The notes under the pieces are model-generated. The model saw nothing but the letters and a program-made list of their open reading frames with translations. It had not been told where the DNA came from and made no database searches. A stretch of DNA of 64,000 nt from F23-B02 sp946405205. Lineage in GTDB: Bacteria; Bacillota; Clostridia; Oscillospirales; Oscillospiraceae. Both the position numbers and the translations under genes were made by a program. The DNA is taken from contig CAMJGL010000009.1 of the NCBI GenBank assembly GCA_946405205.1, forward strand, positions 1-64,000. Reading direction: 5' to 3'. Shown piece by piece: positions 25,794-34,336 of this stretch (its first letter is position 1; each line of letters begins with the position of its first letter).

Positions 25794-27692
25794 TCACTCA
25801 ACCGTGTCGATGGAGGCCATGAACAGGCAGTTCTCCGCATCGGAGGGGATGAGGAAGCCGTTTCTGGGAGAAACGGAGAAGGCCTCGACCGCGGGGCCGT
25901 CCATGAGGCAGCTTCTCTTGAACTGCTGGCTGAAGTAGCGCTTGCAGTAGCTGCGGAGCCACTTGATGAGCTCTTCGTCGGTGAACTCGTCGCCGTAGGC
26001 GGCTTTTGCGAGGCGCAGGGTCTTGGCGGGGGAGAAGCCGCAGATCATCATTTTGTGAGTGAAGAAATCCTGCAGGCTGTAGGAGCCGACGTTTTCTTCG
26101 CTCTTCTGTTCGATCTGATCGTCGTGGATGGGCAGCAGCTCGGGGGTGACGGGGCAGTCGAGAACGTCCCACAGCGCGTCGGCGAGGACCTTATCCTCGG
26201 TGTGCTGCGCAACGTAGCGGACTGCGGCGCGGACCTGAGTTTTTGTCAGACCCATGTTCACGTCGTACATGCTGGTGTGGTCGCCGTTGTAGGTGCACCA
26301 GCCGTCGACGAACTCACTGAGGTCCTCGGTGCCGACGTCAAGGCCGTTGACCTTGTTTGCGATATCCATGAGCACCTGGGTGCGCTCGCGGGCCTGTGCG
26401 TTCTCAAAGGCGATGGAGTAATCGTCGTGAGCGTGGCCGATGTCGTCAAAGTGCTTGTACACGCTCTCGCCGATATCAATGACGCGCACCTCCGCGCCGA
26501 CCTGCTCGGCGACGATGATGGCGTTGGACTTGGTGCGGGAGGAGGTGCCGAAGCAGGGCAGGGTGCAGGCAACCACGTTGGTGGAGGGCAGACCCATGCG
26601 CTTGACGGCCTCGGCGCAGATCATAACGGTGAGGGTGGAGTCGACGCCGCCGGAGATGCCGACAACGCAGTGGTCAAGACCTGCGTAGGTCATGCGCTTT
26701 ACAAGACCGGAGATCTGGATATCCATCATGCGGCGGCAGTAGTCGCCCATGTCCTTTTCGTATTCCGGCAGATGGGGCAGCTTGCGGTAATGGCGGGTAA
26801 GCTCCGTCTCGCACAGCTCCTCGCCCCAGATAAATTCGGTGTGGCTGTATTTATACTCGCTTCTGCCGAACTTGCCGGTGGGGCGGCGGAGGTTTTCAAG
26901 ATATTCGACGTCGATCTCGGAGATCACCATGCAGTTTTCGCACTCGTCGGAGGCGAGCACCTCACCGTTTTCGGCGATGAGGCACAGGCCGGAAAAGACG
27001 TTGTCCGTGGAGCTTTCGCCCTTGCCGGGAGCGGCGAGGATAAAGCCGCATTTGAGATGCCTGGAGCGGTACTTTGCCGCCTCGGTGGCATCAATGGTGG
27101 AGGTAACGGTGGCGGGGAAGGAGGCAAGGCTTGCTATTACCGTCGCGCCTGCCAGAGCATGGCGTGCCGCGGGAGCGTCGATGGCGTCCGCGTCGCCGCC
27201 CAGCTCAACGCCGACGGTGAGACCGGGGAGCACGCTGCTCGTGAACAGCAGCTCCGTGTCCAGATATGCGTCAAACTTGCCGCATACGGTGGCCTCGCCG
27301 CCCTCTTCGTCAGCGGCGGCGAATACGGTGCCGCCGACCTCACTGCGGGGAACGAGACCGAGAAGCTCACCCTTGGAGATGACAGCGGCGCAGCTGTACA
27401 GAGCGCCGCCTCTCGGCGCGTAGGGAAGGCCGACGATCGCCAGCATATCCATACCGGCGGTGGCTTCGATGACCTTGCAGAGAGCTCTCTCCGCACCGCG
27501 GAGAATGACACTGTGACCGATGAGGTCATAGCAGGAGGCGCCTGTCAGGGTCAGCTCGGGGAAAACGATGAGCTTCACGCCCTTGGCGTAAGCGTCTTTG
27601 ATGCACTCGATCACTTTGTCAGCGTTGTGATCGGTGTCGGCGACCTTTATCATTGGAGAAGCGGCCGCGGCTTTGATAAATCCGTCTTTCAT
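25794..27692 (-). CDS. nadE: NAD synthetase with degenerate glutaminase domain
   Basis: 632 residues: an N-terminal nitrilase-type domain (about 1-290) and a C-terminal ATP-dependent synthetase domain with the P-loop SGGVDS (347-352) and the DLSE / GDHTSMYDVN segments. It makes NAD from deamido-NAD. In glutamine-dependent enzymes the nitrilase domain needs a Glu-Lys-Cys triad. Here Glu46 is kept (FPELTLTG), but the Lys position is Arg116 (LVPRSE) and the usual EICED motif is ELGGD, with Gly165 where the Cys should be. The glutaminase is therefore probably dead and ammonia the nitrogen donor. It is the last gene of the glyS cluster. Confidence 0.88.
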   Translation of the reverse strand: MKDGFIKAAAASPMIKVADTDHNADKVIECIKDAYAKGVKLIVFPELTLTGASCYDLIGHSVILRGAERALCKVIEATAGMDMLAIVGLPYAPRGGALYSCAAVISKGELLGLVPRSEVGGTVFAAADEEGGEATVCGKFDAYLDTELLFTSSVLPGLTVGVELGGDADAIDAPAARHALAGATVIASLASFPATVTSTIDATEAAKYRSRHLKCGFILAAPGKGESSTDNVFSGLCLIAENGEVLASDECENCMVISEIDVEYLENLRRPTGKFGRSEYKYSHTEFIWGEELCETELTRHYRKLPHLPEYEKDMGDYCRRMMDIQISGLVKRMTYAGLDHCVVGISGGVDSTLTVMICAEAVKRMGLPSTNVVACTLPCFGTSSRTKSNAIIVAEQVGAEVRVIDIGESVYKHFDDIGHAHDDYSIAFENAQARERTQVLMDIANKVNGLDVGTEDLSEFVDGWCTYNGDHTSMYDVNMGLTKTQVRAAVRYVAQHTEDKVLADALWDVLDCPVTPELLPIHDDQIEQKSEENVGSYSLQDFFTHKMMICGFSPAKTLRLAKAAYGDEFTDEELIKWLRSYCKRYFSQQFKRSCLMDGPAVEAFSVSPRNGFLIPSDAENCLFMASIDTVE

Positions 27693-27702
27693 TATTTCTC
27701 AC

Positions 27703-28044
27703 TCATTTCTCAGATTTTTGTATGTCAAAAAGTTCTTTGCCGTAATAGTGGGTGATGATCCCCGAGCTTTCCTCGTAATCGTCGCTGCTTATGATGATCG
27801 TAAGCCTGTCGCCGTTTACGTAGCAGTCCTCAATGCCTTCGAGCCGGGGGAACATATTGGTCTCAAGCTCCTGTTCGAGCTCCTCAAGGTGAGTTAAGTA
27901 ATACTCCGTGGTCTGGGGCTTGACATAGCCTTCGAGAGGAGCCTTCGCGGTGAAGCAGAAGATAAGAAAGAAAACGAAAAGCAGCAGGAACAGCACGCAT
28001 CCTGCGGGCTTGAGCATTTTAACGAAGCTTTCACCGGCAGTCAT
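27703..28044 (-). CDS. Small membrane-anchored protein
   Basis: 113 residues: one hydrophobic segment (about residues 12-32) and an outer or soluble part rich in acidic residues (HLEELEQELETN, SSDDYEES). No family recognised. It overlaps the LTA-synthase-like gene by 4 bases and precedes nadE by 10 bases, so it is translated with the former. It may be a partner of the LTA-synthase-like enzyme. Confidence 0.7.
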   Translation of the reverse strand: MTAGESFVKMLKPAGCVLFLLLFVFFLIFCFTAKAPLEGYVKPQTTEYYLTHLEELEQELETNMFPRLEGIEDCYVNGDRLTIIISSDDYEESSGIITHYYGKELFDIQKSEK

Positions 28045-29900
28045 GAGATGACCTCCTGATACAAGAAGTTTTTGCGGAGATAATACTGAACGAAGTCGAC
28101 CCGTTCAAGCGCGGAAAGAGCCTCGCCCTCAAGGGAGTCAACTATCTGCCCGTCCTCGGGATAAAGACCCTTGGAGTTTATGACGGGAAGCACACTCTCG
28201 GCGTCGTTCATGAATTTCATGTAAGCAGGTCCCTCCCAGCCGAGCAGCGAAAACAGCTCGTTCATGAGATAGCAGGGGCTGATATCGGGGCCTTCTCCGA
28301 TGAAATCGCAGCCGGTCAGCTCCTTTGCTGCGTCGTTTGCCCAGATGAGATAGCGCGTCGAATAATAGTTCATAAATCCGCTCAGGGTTGAGGTATCAAG
28401 CTCCACGCCCAATTCGGCATATACGCTGCTGCCGTCTCCGAGCCAGGGCTTATGATCTCCGTACACGACAAGGACGACGGGCTCGTCCATGGCTTCAAGC
28501 TCAGCCTTGAGCTCACACAGGCGGCTTATCGTATCTTTTACCGAGCCGAGGTAGTTATTCATGACGTAGTAGCTGTAGTCCGATACGTCCCCATCCCATA
28601 GCGGATCGCCCCAATCGAGACGGTCGGTGCTGTATGGGCCGTGCCCCTGATAGCTGACGTTAAAGGAGAATACCGGCTTGCCGGAGGAGACATCCTCGGT
28701 AAACAGACGGAGCATCTCGGGAAAGAGAACGTCGTCATAGGACACGGAGGAGCTGTATTCGTCATAATATCCCTCGGTATAGAGGTAATCCTCAAAGCCA
28801 AGGTAGCTGTTGACGTTAAAGCGGTTGTAGAAGCTTCGGTAGCTTGGATGGCTGCCGTTTACCGTATAGCCCTGCTGCCTGAGATACCACACATATGAAT
28901 TGGTGTTCTGACGGTAATCCCTGAGCCGGGTATAGCCGGTGAGGAAGCAGCGCTCCGTATCGACCGTACCTCCGGCGAAGACGTTGGTTATCAGATCCCC
29001 TGTGTAGCTTTCGTCCTCAAGCGCGTGATAGTCGGCATATATATACTCGAGTTCATCCAGGCCAAGCGTGGTGAAATCCGAGAATGCCTCAAGCTGGAGC
29101 GCAAGGATGTTGACCCTCCTGTCATCCGGGATATCCGAATCGGAATACTCCGAAAGATATCCGGCCGCCGTCTGCTCGTCATATCCGTCGGGAGGCGTGT
29201 CAACGGCGGATTTTATGCTGTATATAAAGGGATATACAAAACCCTTGGACACATAGAGCTGATCTGCGGCCCAGCGGTTTATGTGCTCATAGTTCTGCAT
29301 GCGGTTATTGTAGATATCGGAACTGGAATACACAAAGCTCCAAAGCGGCCATACGGAAAGCAGCGTAAGAGCCGCCAGCGCCAGCCGGGATCTGCCGGAT
29401 ATGCGTCCGCGCACGAAAAAGAACATTATGGCAGTTCCGGCGGCAGCGCACAGAAGGCACAGAACGATACGCTTATTCAGGCCTATGTCGTATTCGGACG
29501 AAACTCCGAGGGCCGTGTGTATGGCAGAGATATCTGCGAACATAAAAGGGTCGCCGCGGAAAACGAGCTTAAAATAATTTCCTGCTGCGGCAGTCACGAA
29601 TATAAGCGCCGTGGATAAAAACGCCGCCCAGGCTCTGCCGATAAGGCAATACATCAGCAGCTCGAACAGAAAAATAGGCAGAAAATTCAGGAAGAAAATA
29701 AGCGGATGCCGGAAATAGTCAAAAAAGACCTCTTTGGCATACATTCCTATGCCGAGCTGCAGAGTAAGCGCGCATATGCCCGCGGCGGAAAGCGCAAGCA
29801 TCCCGAAATTCCAGAGATAAAAAACAAAACGGCGCTTGGGTGCGGCGCCGGCGGAAAGACCGGCGCCGAACAAGAAACTGCGCTCTTTAATGTCGACCAT
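28041..29900 (-). CDS. LTA synthase-like phosphoglycerol transferase/sulfatase
   Basis: 619 residues. Five membrane helices in the first 195 residues are followed by an extracellular sulfatase-fold domain. Glu271 (ILALQLEAFSDF) and Thr312 (FAGGTVDTE) match the metal-binding Glu and the nucleophile Thr of LtaS; VVYGDHKPWLG carries the late Asp/His metal ligands. It probably transfers glycerol phosphate or a similar group to a membrane glycolipid. It lies 7 bases downstream of glyS and overlaps the next small gene. Confidence 0.85.
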   Translation of the reverse strand: MVDIKERSFLFGAGLSAGAAPKRRFVFYLWNFGMLALSAAGICALTLQLGIGMYAKEVFFDYFRHPLIFFLNFLPIFLFELLMYCLIGRAWAAFLSTALIFVTAAAGNYFKLVFRGDPFMFADISAIHTALGVSSEYDIGLNKRIVLCLLCAAAGTAIMFFFVRGRISGRSRLALAALTLLSVWPLWSFVYSSSDIYNNRMQNYEHINRWAADQLYVSKGFVYPFIYSIKSAVDTPPDGYDEQTAAGYLSEYSDSDIPDDRRVNILALQLEAFSDFTTLGLDELEYIYADYHALEDESYTGDLITNVFAGGTVDTERCFLTGYTRLRDYRQNTNSYVWYLRQQGYTVNGSHPSYRSFYNRFNVNSYLGFEDYLYTEGYYDEYSSSVSYDDVLFPEMLRLFTEDVSSGKPVFSFNVSYQGHGPYSTDRLDWGDPLWDGDVSDYSYYVMNNYLGSVKDTISRLCELKAELEAMDEPVVLVVYGDHKPWLGDGSSVYAELGVELDTSTLSGFMNYYSTRYLIWANDAAKELTGCDFIGEGPDISPCYLMNELFSLLGWEGPAYMKFMNDAESVLPVINSKGLYPEDGQIVDSLEGEALSALERVDFVQYYLRKNFLYQEVIS

Positions 29901-29907
29901 GGCAGTC

Positions 29908-31332
29908 TCAGAACTTTATTCTCTCGGCGATGTAGTCCCTGACCTCGGAAACGGGGATGCGCACCTGCTGCATGCTGTCGCGCTCGCGGACGGTCACGCA
30001 GTTGTCGGCCTCGTCGGTCTCGGTGCCGACGGTGTTGAAGTCGAAGGTGATGCAGAAGGGAGTGCCGATCTCGTCCTCACGGCGGTAGCGCTTGCCGATG
30101 GAGCCGGTCTCGTCGTAATCGACCATGAACTCCTTGCTCAGCTCGTTGTAAAGCTCCATGGCGGGGCCGGTGAGTATCTCCTTCTTGCTCAGGGGGAGAA
30201 TGGCGCACTTGAAGGGCGCGAGCGCCGGATGCAGGTGCAGAACGGTGCGAATATCGTCGTTGCCCTTCTTGTCCTGACCAACGACCTCCTCGTCGTAGGC
30301 CTCGCAGAGGAAGGCGAGCGCAACGCGGTCGCAGCCGAGGGAGGGTTCGATGACATAGGGGATGTAGTGCTCGCCGCTGTCCTGATCGAAGTAGGTCAGA
30401 TCCTTGCCGGAGGCCTCCTGATGGCGGCCGAGGTCGTAATCGGTGCGGTCGGCGATGCCCCAGAGCTCGCCCCAGTCGGTGAACGGGAAGGCGTACTCAA
30501 TGTCGGTGGTGGCGCGGGAATAGAAGGCAAGCTCAGCCGGCTCATGATCGCGCATGCGGAGGTTCTCCTCGCTGATGCCGAGGGAGAGCAGCCAGTTTTT
30601 GCAGAAGTCCTTCCAGTAGGCGAACCACTCAAGGTCGGTGCCGGGCTTGCAGAAGAACTCACATTCCATCTGCTCGAACTCGCGGGTGCGGAAAACGAAG
30701 TTGCCCGGGGTTATCTCATTGCGGAAGGCCTTGCCGACCTGGCATACGCCGAAGGGCAGCTTCTTGCGGGTGGTGCGCTGGATATTTGCAAAGTTTACGA
30801 AAATGCCCTGTGCGGTCTCGGGACGCAGGTAGCAGGTGCTGCTCGAGTCCTCGGTAACGCCGATGGCGGTTTTGAACATGAGATTGAACTTGCGGATGGG
30901 GGTAAAATCGTGCTTGCCGCAGACGGGGCAGACTATGTCCTCATGCGAGGCGATGAACCCGTCCATCTCGTCGAAGCTCATGGCGTCGACGTTGACCTCG
31001 GGATGCTCCTCGCCGATGAGCTTATCGGCGCGGTGGCGGGCCTTGCAGGCCTTGCAGTCGAGCAGGGGGTCGGAGAAGCTGGACACATGTCCGGTCGTGA
31101 CCCAGGTCTGGGGGTTCATGATGATGGCGGCGTCAAGGCCCACGTTATAGGGGCACTCCTGAACGAATTTCTTGAGCCAGGCCTTCTTTACGTTGTTTTT
31201 GAACTCAACGCCGAGGGGGCCGTAGTCCCAGGAGTTGGCCAGTCCGCCGTAGATCTCGCTGCCGGCGTACACGAAGCCGCGGTTTTTGCACAGTGCAACG
31301 ATCTTGTCCATGGTTTTTTCGCTTTTTTTCAT
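29908..31332 (-). CDS. glyS: Glycine-tRNA ligase
   Basis: 474 residues, single-chain (alpha2) glycyl-tRNA synthetase of class II. Visible motifs are RGFVYAGSEIYGG near the N terminus, the zinc-type CKACKARH and CPVCGKHDF, class II motif 2 QVGKAFRNEITPGNFVFRTREFEQMECEFF, and SLGCDRVALAFL as motif 3. It charges tRNA-Gly in the cytoplasm. AAAGGA lies 8 bases before the ATG. No T-box was found in its short upstream region. It is the first gene of a four-gene minus-strand cluster. Confidence 0.95.
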   Translation of the reverse strand: MKKSEKTMDKIVALCKNRGFVYAGSEIYGGLANSWDYGPLGVEFKNNVKKAWLKKFVQECPYNVGLDAAIIMNPQTWVTTGHVSSFSDPLLDCKACKARHRADKLIGEEHPEVNVDAMSFDEMDGFIASHEDIVCPVCGKHDFTPIRKFNLMFKTAIGVTEDSSSTCYLRPETAQGIFVNFANIQRTTRKKLPFGVCQVGKAFRNEITPGNFVFRTREFEQMECEFFCKPGTDLEWFAYWKDFCKNWLLSLGISEENLRMRDHEPAELAFYSRATTDIEYAFPFTDWGELWGIADRTDYDLGRHQEASGKDLTYFDQDSGEHYIPYVIEPSLGCDRVALAFLCEAYDEEVVGQDKKGNDDIRTVLHLHPALAPFKCAILPLSKKEILTGPAMELYNELSKEFMVDYDETGSIGKRYRREDEIGTPFCITFDFNTVGTETDEADNCVTVRERDSMQQVRIPVSEVRDYIAERIKF

Positions 31333-31540
31333 TTCTACATCCTTTCCCGAGGCTGGCGTGCCCCGGAGATAAATTTAGCAGATAAAGTAACTATATTATA
31401 TATTTATCTACAAATTATTAATATATCATGCAAAGCTTTATTTTACAAGACAATGACAAAAGTTAAACAGCATAACGGCCCGATTTGCGGACGGCGTGAG
31501 CTGCTTGATGCTGCGGTTAATGAATCGCTTGAATTTTTTT
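31333..31540. other. AT-rich gap between divergent glyS and DUF2975 genes
   Basis: Contains the glyS ribosome site and an AT-rich stretch (31378-31430) that must hold the glyS promoter, though no clear pair of boxes stands out. A 33-codon frame at 31453 has no ribosome site and is not called. Confidence 0.5.
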
Positions 31541-31614
31541 ACGATAAACGTTAAAAAACTGTTGACAATACGTTTTCTCTCTGTTACAATGCAGCCATAA
31601 CGATAAACGTTAAA
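31541..31614 (+). promoter_or_regulatory. Promoter flanked by two identical operator-like repeats
   Basis: The 15-mer ACGATAAACGTTAAA occurs at 31541-31555 and 31600-31614. Between them is the promoter TTGACA (31562-31567), 17 bases, TACAAT (31585-31590). A regulator bound at both sites could loop over or cover the promoter. The HTH protein encoded at the end of the operon is the natural candidate. Confidence 0.72.
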
Positions 31615-31645
31615 TTTTTTATGTTTTGCACTGGAGGCAGATCAA

Positions 31646-32404
31646 ATGAAAACTGATACTATAAAAAGGGCACACAAATTCGGAAAGCTCGGGAGCATTA
31701 TCACGATGATACTGGCCATCGTCACTGCGATAATGACTGTCGCGGCGGTGATAGCAGCCGTGTTTACCGCGTCGCTCCCTGAGGACGCCGTTGTTGTAAG
31801 TATGAAAAACAATGCCGAGATAAGCATAAACGCCAAGAATTTCGACACGATCTGGGATATTCTCACCGACGGATTCTCTTATTCGACAAGCGACGACCCG
31901 ACCGGCATGCTCACCGACGGCGGTAAGGTGACCCCTCCCGAGGACCGGGAAATGAGCATGAAATTAAGCTTTTTCAACAATGATTTTTCCTCCGCGGTCA
32001 TCCGCACCCAGGACGGCCGGAAGGTCATTGACGCCGTGACGGACGCGTCGGTGTACAGATCCGGCGATCTCGTCGTGGTGCTGGCCTTCGCTGCCGTGTT
32101 TCTGGTCTCGGTAGTTGCCTCGCTGTGGATCCTCAGAGGACTTTTCAACGTGATACAAAAATGTGAAACTCCTTTCAGCGAGACGCTTGTGAAGAAAATG
32201 AAGCAGTTCAGCTTTTCGCTGCTGCCGGTCGCCGTTTGCGCATCGATAGCGGAAACACTTTCGGCGTCGTTCATGTCCGCCGGACGTGACGCAGGTATCT
32301 GCATACAGTGGGGCGTCATCATTGCCTTTGCTGTGGCGATGTGCCTTGTGACCGTGTTCAACTACGGGGTTCGGCTCCAGCGTGAGTCGGACGAGACACT
32401 GTGA
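31646..32404 (+). CDS. DUF2975 membrane protein
   Basis: 252 residues with four hydrophobic segments: one near the N terminus, then an outer region of about 90 residues, and three more from about 145 on (GDLVVVLAFAAVFLVSV, FSFSLLPVAVCA, WGVIIAFAVAMCL). This is the DUF2975 layout, which almost always comes with a small YozG-like HTH protein, as here. The function is unknown. GGAGGC precedes the ATG. The promoter is bracketed by two 15-base direct repeats. Confidence 0.8.
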   Translation: MKTDTIKRAHKFGKLGSIITMILAIVTAIMTVAAVIAAVFTASLPEDAVVVSMKNNAEISINAKNFDTIWDILTDGFSYSTSDDPTGMLTDGGKVTPPEDREMSMKLSFFNNDFSSAVIRTQDGRKVIDAVTDASVYRSGDLVVVLAFAAVFLVSVVASLWILRGLFNVIQKCETPFSETLVKKMKQFSFSLLPVAVCASIAETLSASFMSAGRDAGICIQWGVIIAFAVAMCLVTVFNYGVRLQRESDETL

Positions 32405-32418
32405 ACGGAGGTAGAAAA

Positions 32419-32655
32419 TTGGGACATATAATACTCAGGCTCGACAGAGTTATGGCGGACAGGAAAATTAGCCTTAACGAACTGTCGGAGAAGGTCGGCG
32501 TGGCCAACGTTAATCTCTCAAAAATGAAAAACGGACGCATAAGCGCCATACGCTTTTCTACCTTGGCGGCAATATGCGATGTGCTTCACTGCCAGCCGGG
32601 AGACATCCTGGAATACGATCCGACGCCGGAGGATGCCGGACAGGCGGACCGTTAA
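32419..32655 (+). CDS. YozG-like HTH (XRE-type) regulator
   Basis: 78 residues, nearly all one Cro/CI-type helix-turn-helix (ISLNELSEKVGVANVNLSKM then KNGRISAIRFSTLAAICDVL) ending CQPGDILEY, the standard form of regulators paired with DUF2975. TTG at 32419 is chosen because GGAGG lies 7 bases before it; the GTG at 32401 overlaps the end of the DUF2975 gene and its own ribosome site. It probably acts on the repeats at 31541-31614. Confidence 0.85.
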   Translation: MGHIILRLDRVMADRKISLNELSEKVGVANVNLSKMKNGRISAIRFSTLAAICDVLHCQPGDILEYDPTPEDAGQADR

Positions 32656-32660
32656 AAGAA

Positions 32661-32694
32661 AAAAGATGCAGCCTCAAAAAGGCTGCATCTTTTG
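32661..32694 (+). terminator. Terminator after the HTH gene
   Basis: Stem AAAAGATGCAGCC / GGCTGCATCTTTT with a TCAAAAA loop; A and T runs on both sides allow it to serve the opposite strand too. Confidence 0.83.
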
Positions 32695-32717
32695 GGTTTA
32701 TTTCGCTCCGATGCGCT

Positions 32718-33599
32718 TTACTTTGCCTCGTAGTCGACCGGCTCGCTGAAGGGCCGCTCAAGGCATTCGGGGTGCTCGAGGATGTATTTGAGAAGCCGCA
32801 CGCTCTTTGAGTAGTAATAGCCGTCGGCAAGGCGCTCGTCGATAGTCAGGCCGAGATCCACGCTGTTGCGGTATTCCTCGCTGCCGTCGTCATTGACGAA
32901 AACGCGCTTTTTCATCTCGCCGACCACGACGAATATTGAGGTGGTGCCCCAGTTAGTCAGGTGATGATAGCCGCTGCGCAGCTTGATGGAGCCGAGGTTT
33001 GAGAGAATGACGGAGGCGTAGTAGGGGTCTGCGGCGATAAGCGACTTGGGAACGCAGCCGTGGCGGTCCAAAAAGCGCATGATCGCGATGAAGAACTTGA
33101 CAATAAAGCGGGGGAGCTTGTTGAGGAAGTCCATTGCGTCGGTCGTGGAATTGCCGCCGCCGCCTTTGACGCTCGTTATCTGCTTATAAAGGTCCTCGCG
33201 CAGCGTATCTACCGTGGAGTCCTCTCCGGCGCGGATAAAAGCCGTGCCCTCCTCGGAAACGTCGTTTAACTTCTTTTTTATAACGAAAGAGGCCGTGAGC
33301 TCATTGCGCTGATACATATTCTTGTTGGCGATGAAGCGGTTGAGCTTGGGGCGAAGAACGATAACCTTCAATACCGCGGCGACAATGAGGTGGAACAGAG
33401 TAAACTTGAACACGGGGTTTTCCGCGTTTCTCTTCTCGATATACTTATCGACATTCGTAAGGTCGATGCGCTCGGATATAAAGGCCTCGTTATCGCAGCG
33501 GTTGGGGTATATCATGGGCATTATAAGGTGCATGCCGTCGATATCCCTCAAGAGCTTTCCGTCACGGCGGTCGCCTAAGCGGCGTTTTTCATTACTCAT
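32718..33599 (-). CDS. Stand-alone 2-oxoacid dehydrogenase E2-like acyltransferase fold
   Basis: 293 residues matching the catalytic (CAT-like) domain of E2 subunits, without lipoyl or subunit-binding domains. Supporting segments are RPKLNRFIANKNMYQRNELTASFVIKKK, ILSNLGSIKL and the C-terminal LTIDERLADGYYYSKSVRLLKYILEHPE. The last matches the E2 motif DHRxxDG, but the catalytic His is replaced by Glu255. Classic acyl transfer is therefore doubtful; it may act on another substrate or be structural. It is a single gene on the minus strand, ending at the terminator of the HTH gene. Confidence 0.75.
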   Translation of the reverse strand: MSNEKRRLGDRRDGKLLRDIDGMHLIMPMIYPNRCDNEAFISERIDLTNVDKYIEKRNAENPVFKFTLFHLIVAAVLKVIVLRPKLNRFIANKNMYQRNELTASFVIKKKLNDVSEEGTAFIRAGEDSTVDTLREDLYKQITSVKGGGGNSTTDAMDFLNKLPRFIVKFFIAIMRFLDRHGCVPKSLIAADPYYASVILSNLGSIKLRSGYHHLTNWGTTSIFVVVGEMKKRVFVNDDGSEEYRNSVDLGLTIDERLADGYYYSKSVRLLKYILEHPECLERPFSEPVDYEAK

Positions 33600-33696
33600 A
33601 GCTTTTCCTCTTTTTTTAAAATAAAATATCTGAACAAAATTGCAAATATCGTATCAAGTTTAACACATTGTTCTTAGATGTCAAGCAATATATTCC

Positions 33697-33725
33697 TTGA
33701 CAAGAGCAGGGGCTTGTTATAAATT
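33697..33725 (+). promoter_or_regulatory. Promoter of the mntP operon
   Basis: TTGACA (33697-33702), 17 bases, TAAATT (33720-33725), 35 bases before the TTG start. The leader is too short for a yybP-ykoY manganese riboswitch. Confidence 0.72.
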
Positions 33726-33760
33726 TTCATTATATCCGAAAAAATAAGGTGAAGGAATAG

Positions 33761-34327
33761 TTGAGCTTTTTTGATTTGTTTCTGATCGCTCTGGCGCTGA
33801 GCATGGACGCCTTCGCGGTGTCGATATGCAAGGGGCTGTCCGTGAAAAAGGCGGGAGCGAAGCACATACTGACAGCGGGCATATATTTCGGCGGATTTCA
33901 GGCGCTGATGCCGCTTATCGGCTTCCTGCTGGGCTTTAAATTCGAGCGCTTTATAGTCAGTATCGACCATTGGATTGCCTTCGTGCTGCTTGCCGTTATC
34001 GGCGGCAACATGATAAGGGAGGCTCTCGGCGGAGGGGACGATGAGGTAAACGACAGCTTTTCTTTCAGGACCATGCTGCCCCTCGCTCTGGCAACAAGCA
34101 TCGACGCTCTTGCGGTGGGCATAAGCTTTGCTTTCCTCGGCGTGGACATCGTTAAGGCGGCAATACTTATCGGCGTCACCACCTTCGTCCTCTCCGGCGT
34201 GGGCATAGTTGTCGGAAACATATTCGGCTCGAAGTACAAATCCAAGGCTGAGCTTGCCGGCGGGATAGTGCTGATACTTATAGGGCTGAAGATATTGCTT
34301 GAGCATTTGGGCGTAATAAACTTCTGA
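33761..34327 (+). CDS. mntP: Manganese exporter MntP
   Basis: 188 residues with six helices in two related halves. The two Asp signatures are ALALSMDAFAVSICKG (Asp16 in ALSMDA) and LATSIDALAVGIS, as in MntP, which exports Mn2+ from the cytoplasm. The start codon is TTG 33761, preceded by AAGGTGAAGGAA. It is followed after 9 bases by a TVP38 gene. Confidence 0.92.
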   Translation: MSFFDLFLIALALSMDAFAVSICKGLSVKKAGAKHILTAGIYFGGFQALMPLIGFLLGFKFERFIVSIDHWIAFVLLAVIGGNMIREALGGGDDEVNDSFSFRTMLPLALATSIDALAVGISFAFLGVDIVKAAILIGVTTFVLSGVGIVVGNIFGSKYKSKAELAGGIVLILIGLKILLEHLGVINF

Positions 34328-34336
34328 GGATAAAAG

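Noticed and set aside
26055..27755. A 566-codon frame antisense to nadE, and similar long frames antisense to glyS and mnmG
   Set aside because: Each lies opposite a gene with clear motifs and shows only compositional residue patterns.
31333..31445. T-box before glyS
   Set aside because: No T-box motif or specifier-type stem was found; the leader is short and AT-rich.
31453..31554. 33-codon frame before the DUF2975 promoter
   Set aside because: No ribosome site, and it ends inside the first operator-like repeat.
33600..33760. yybP-ykoY manganese riboswitch before mntP
   Set aside because: The promoter leaves only about 30 bases of leader, too short for this RNA.
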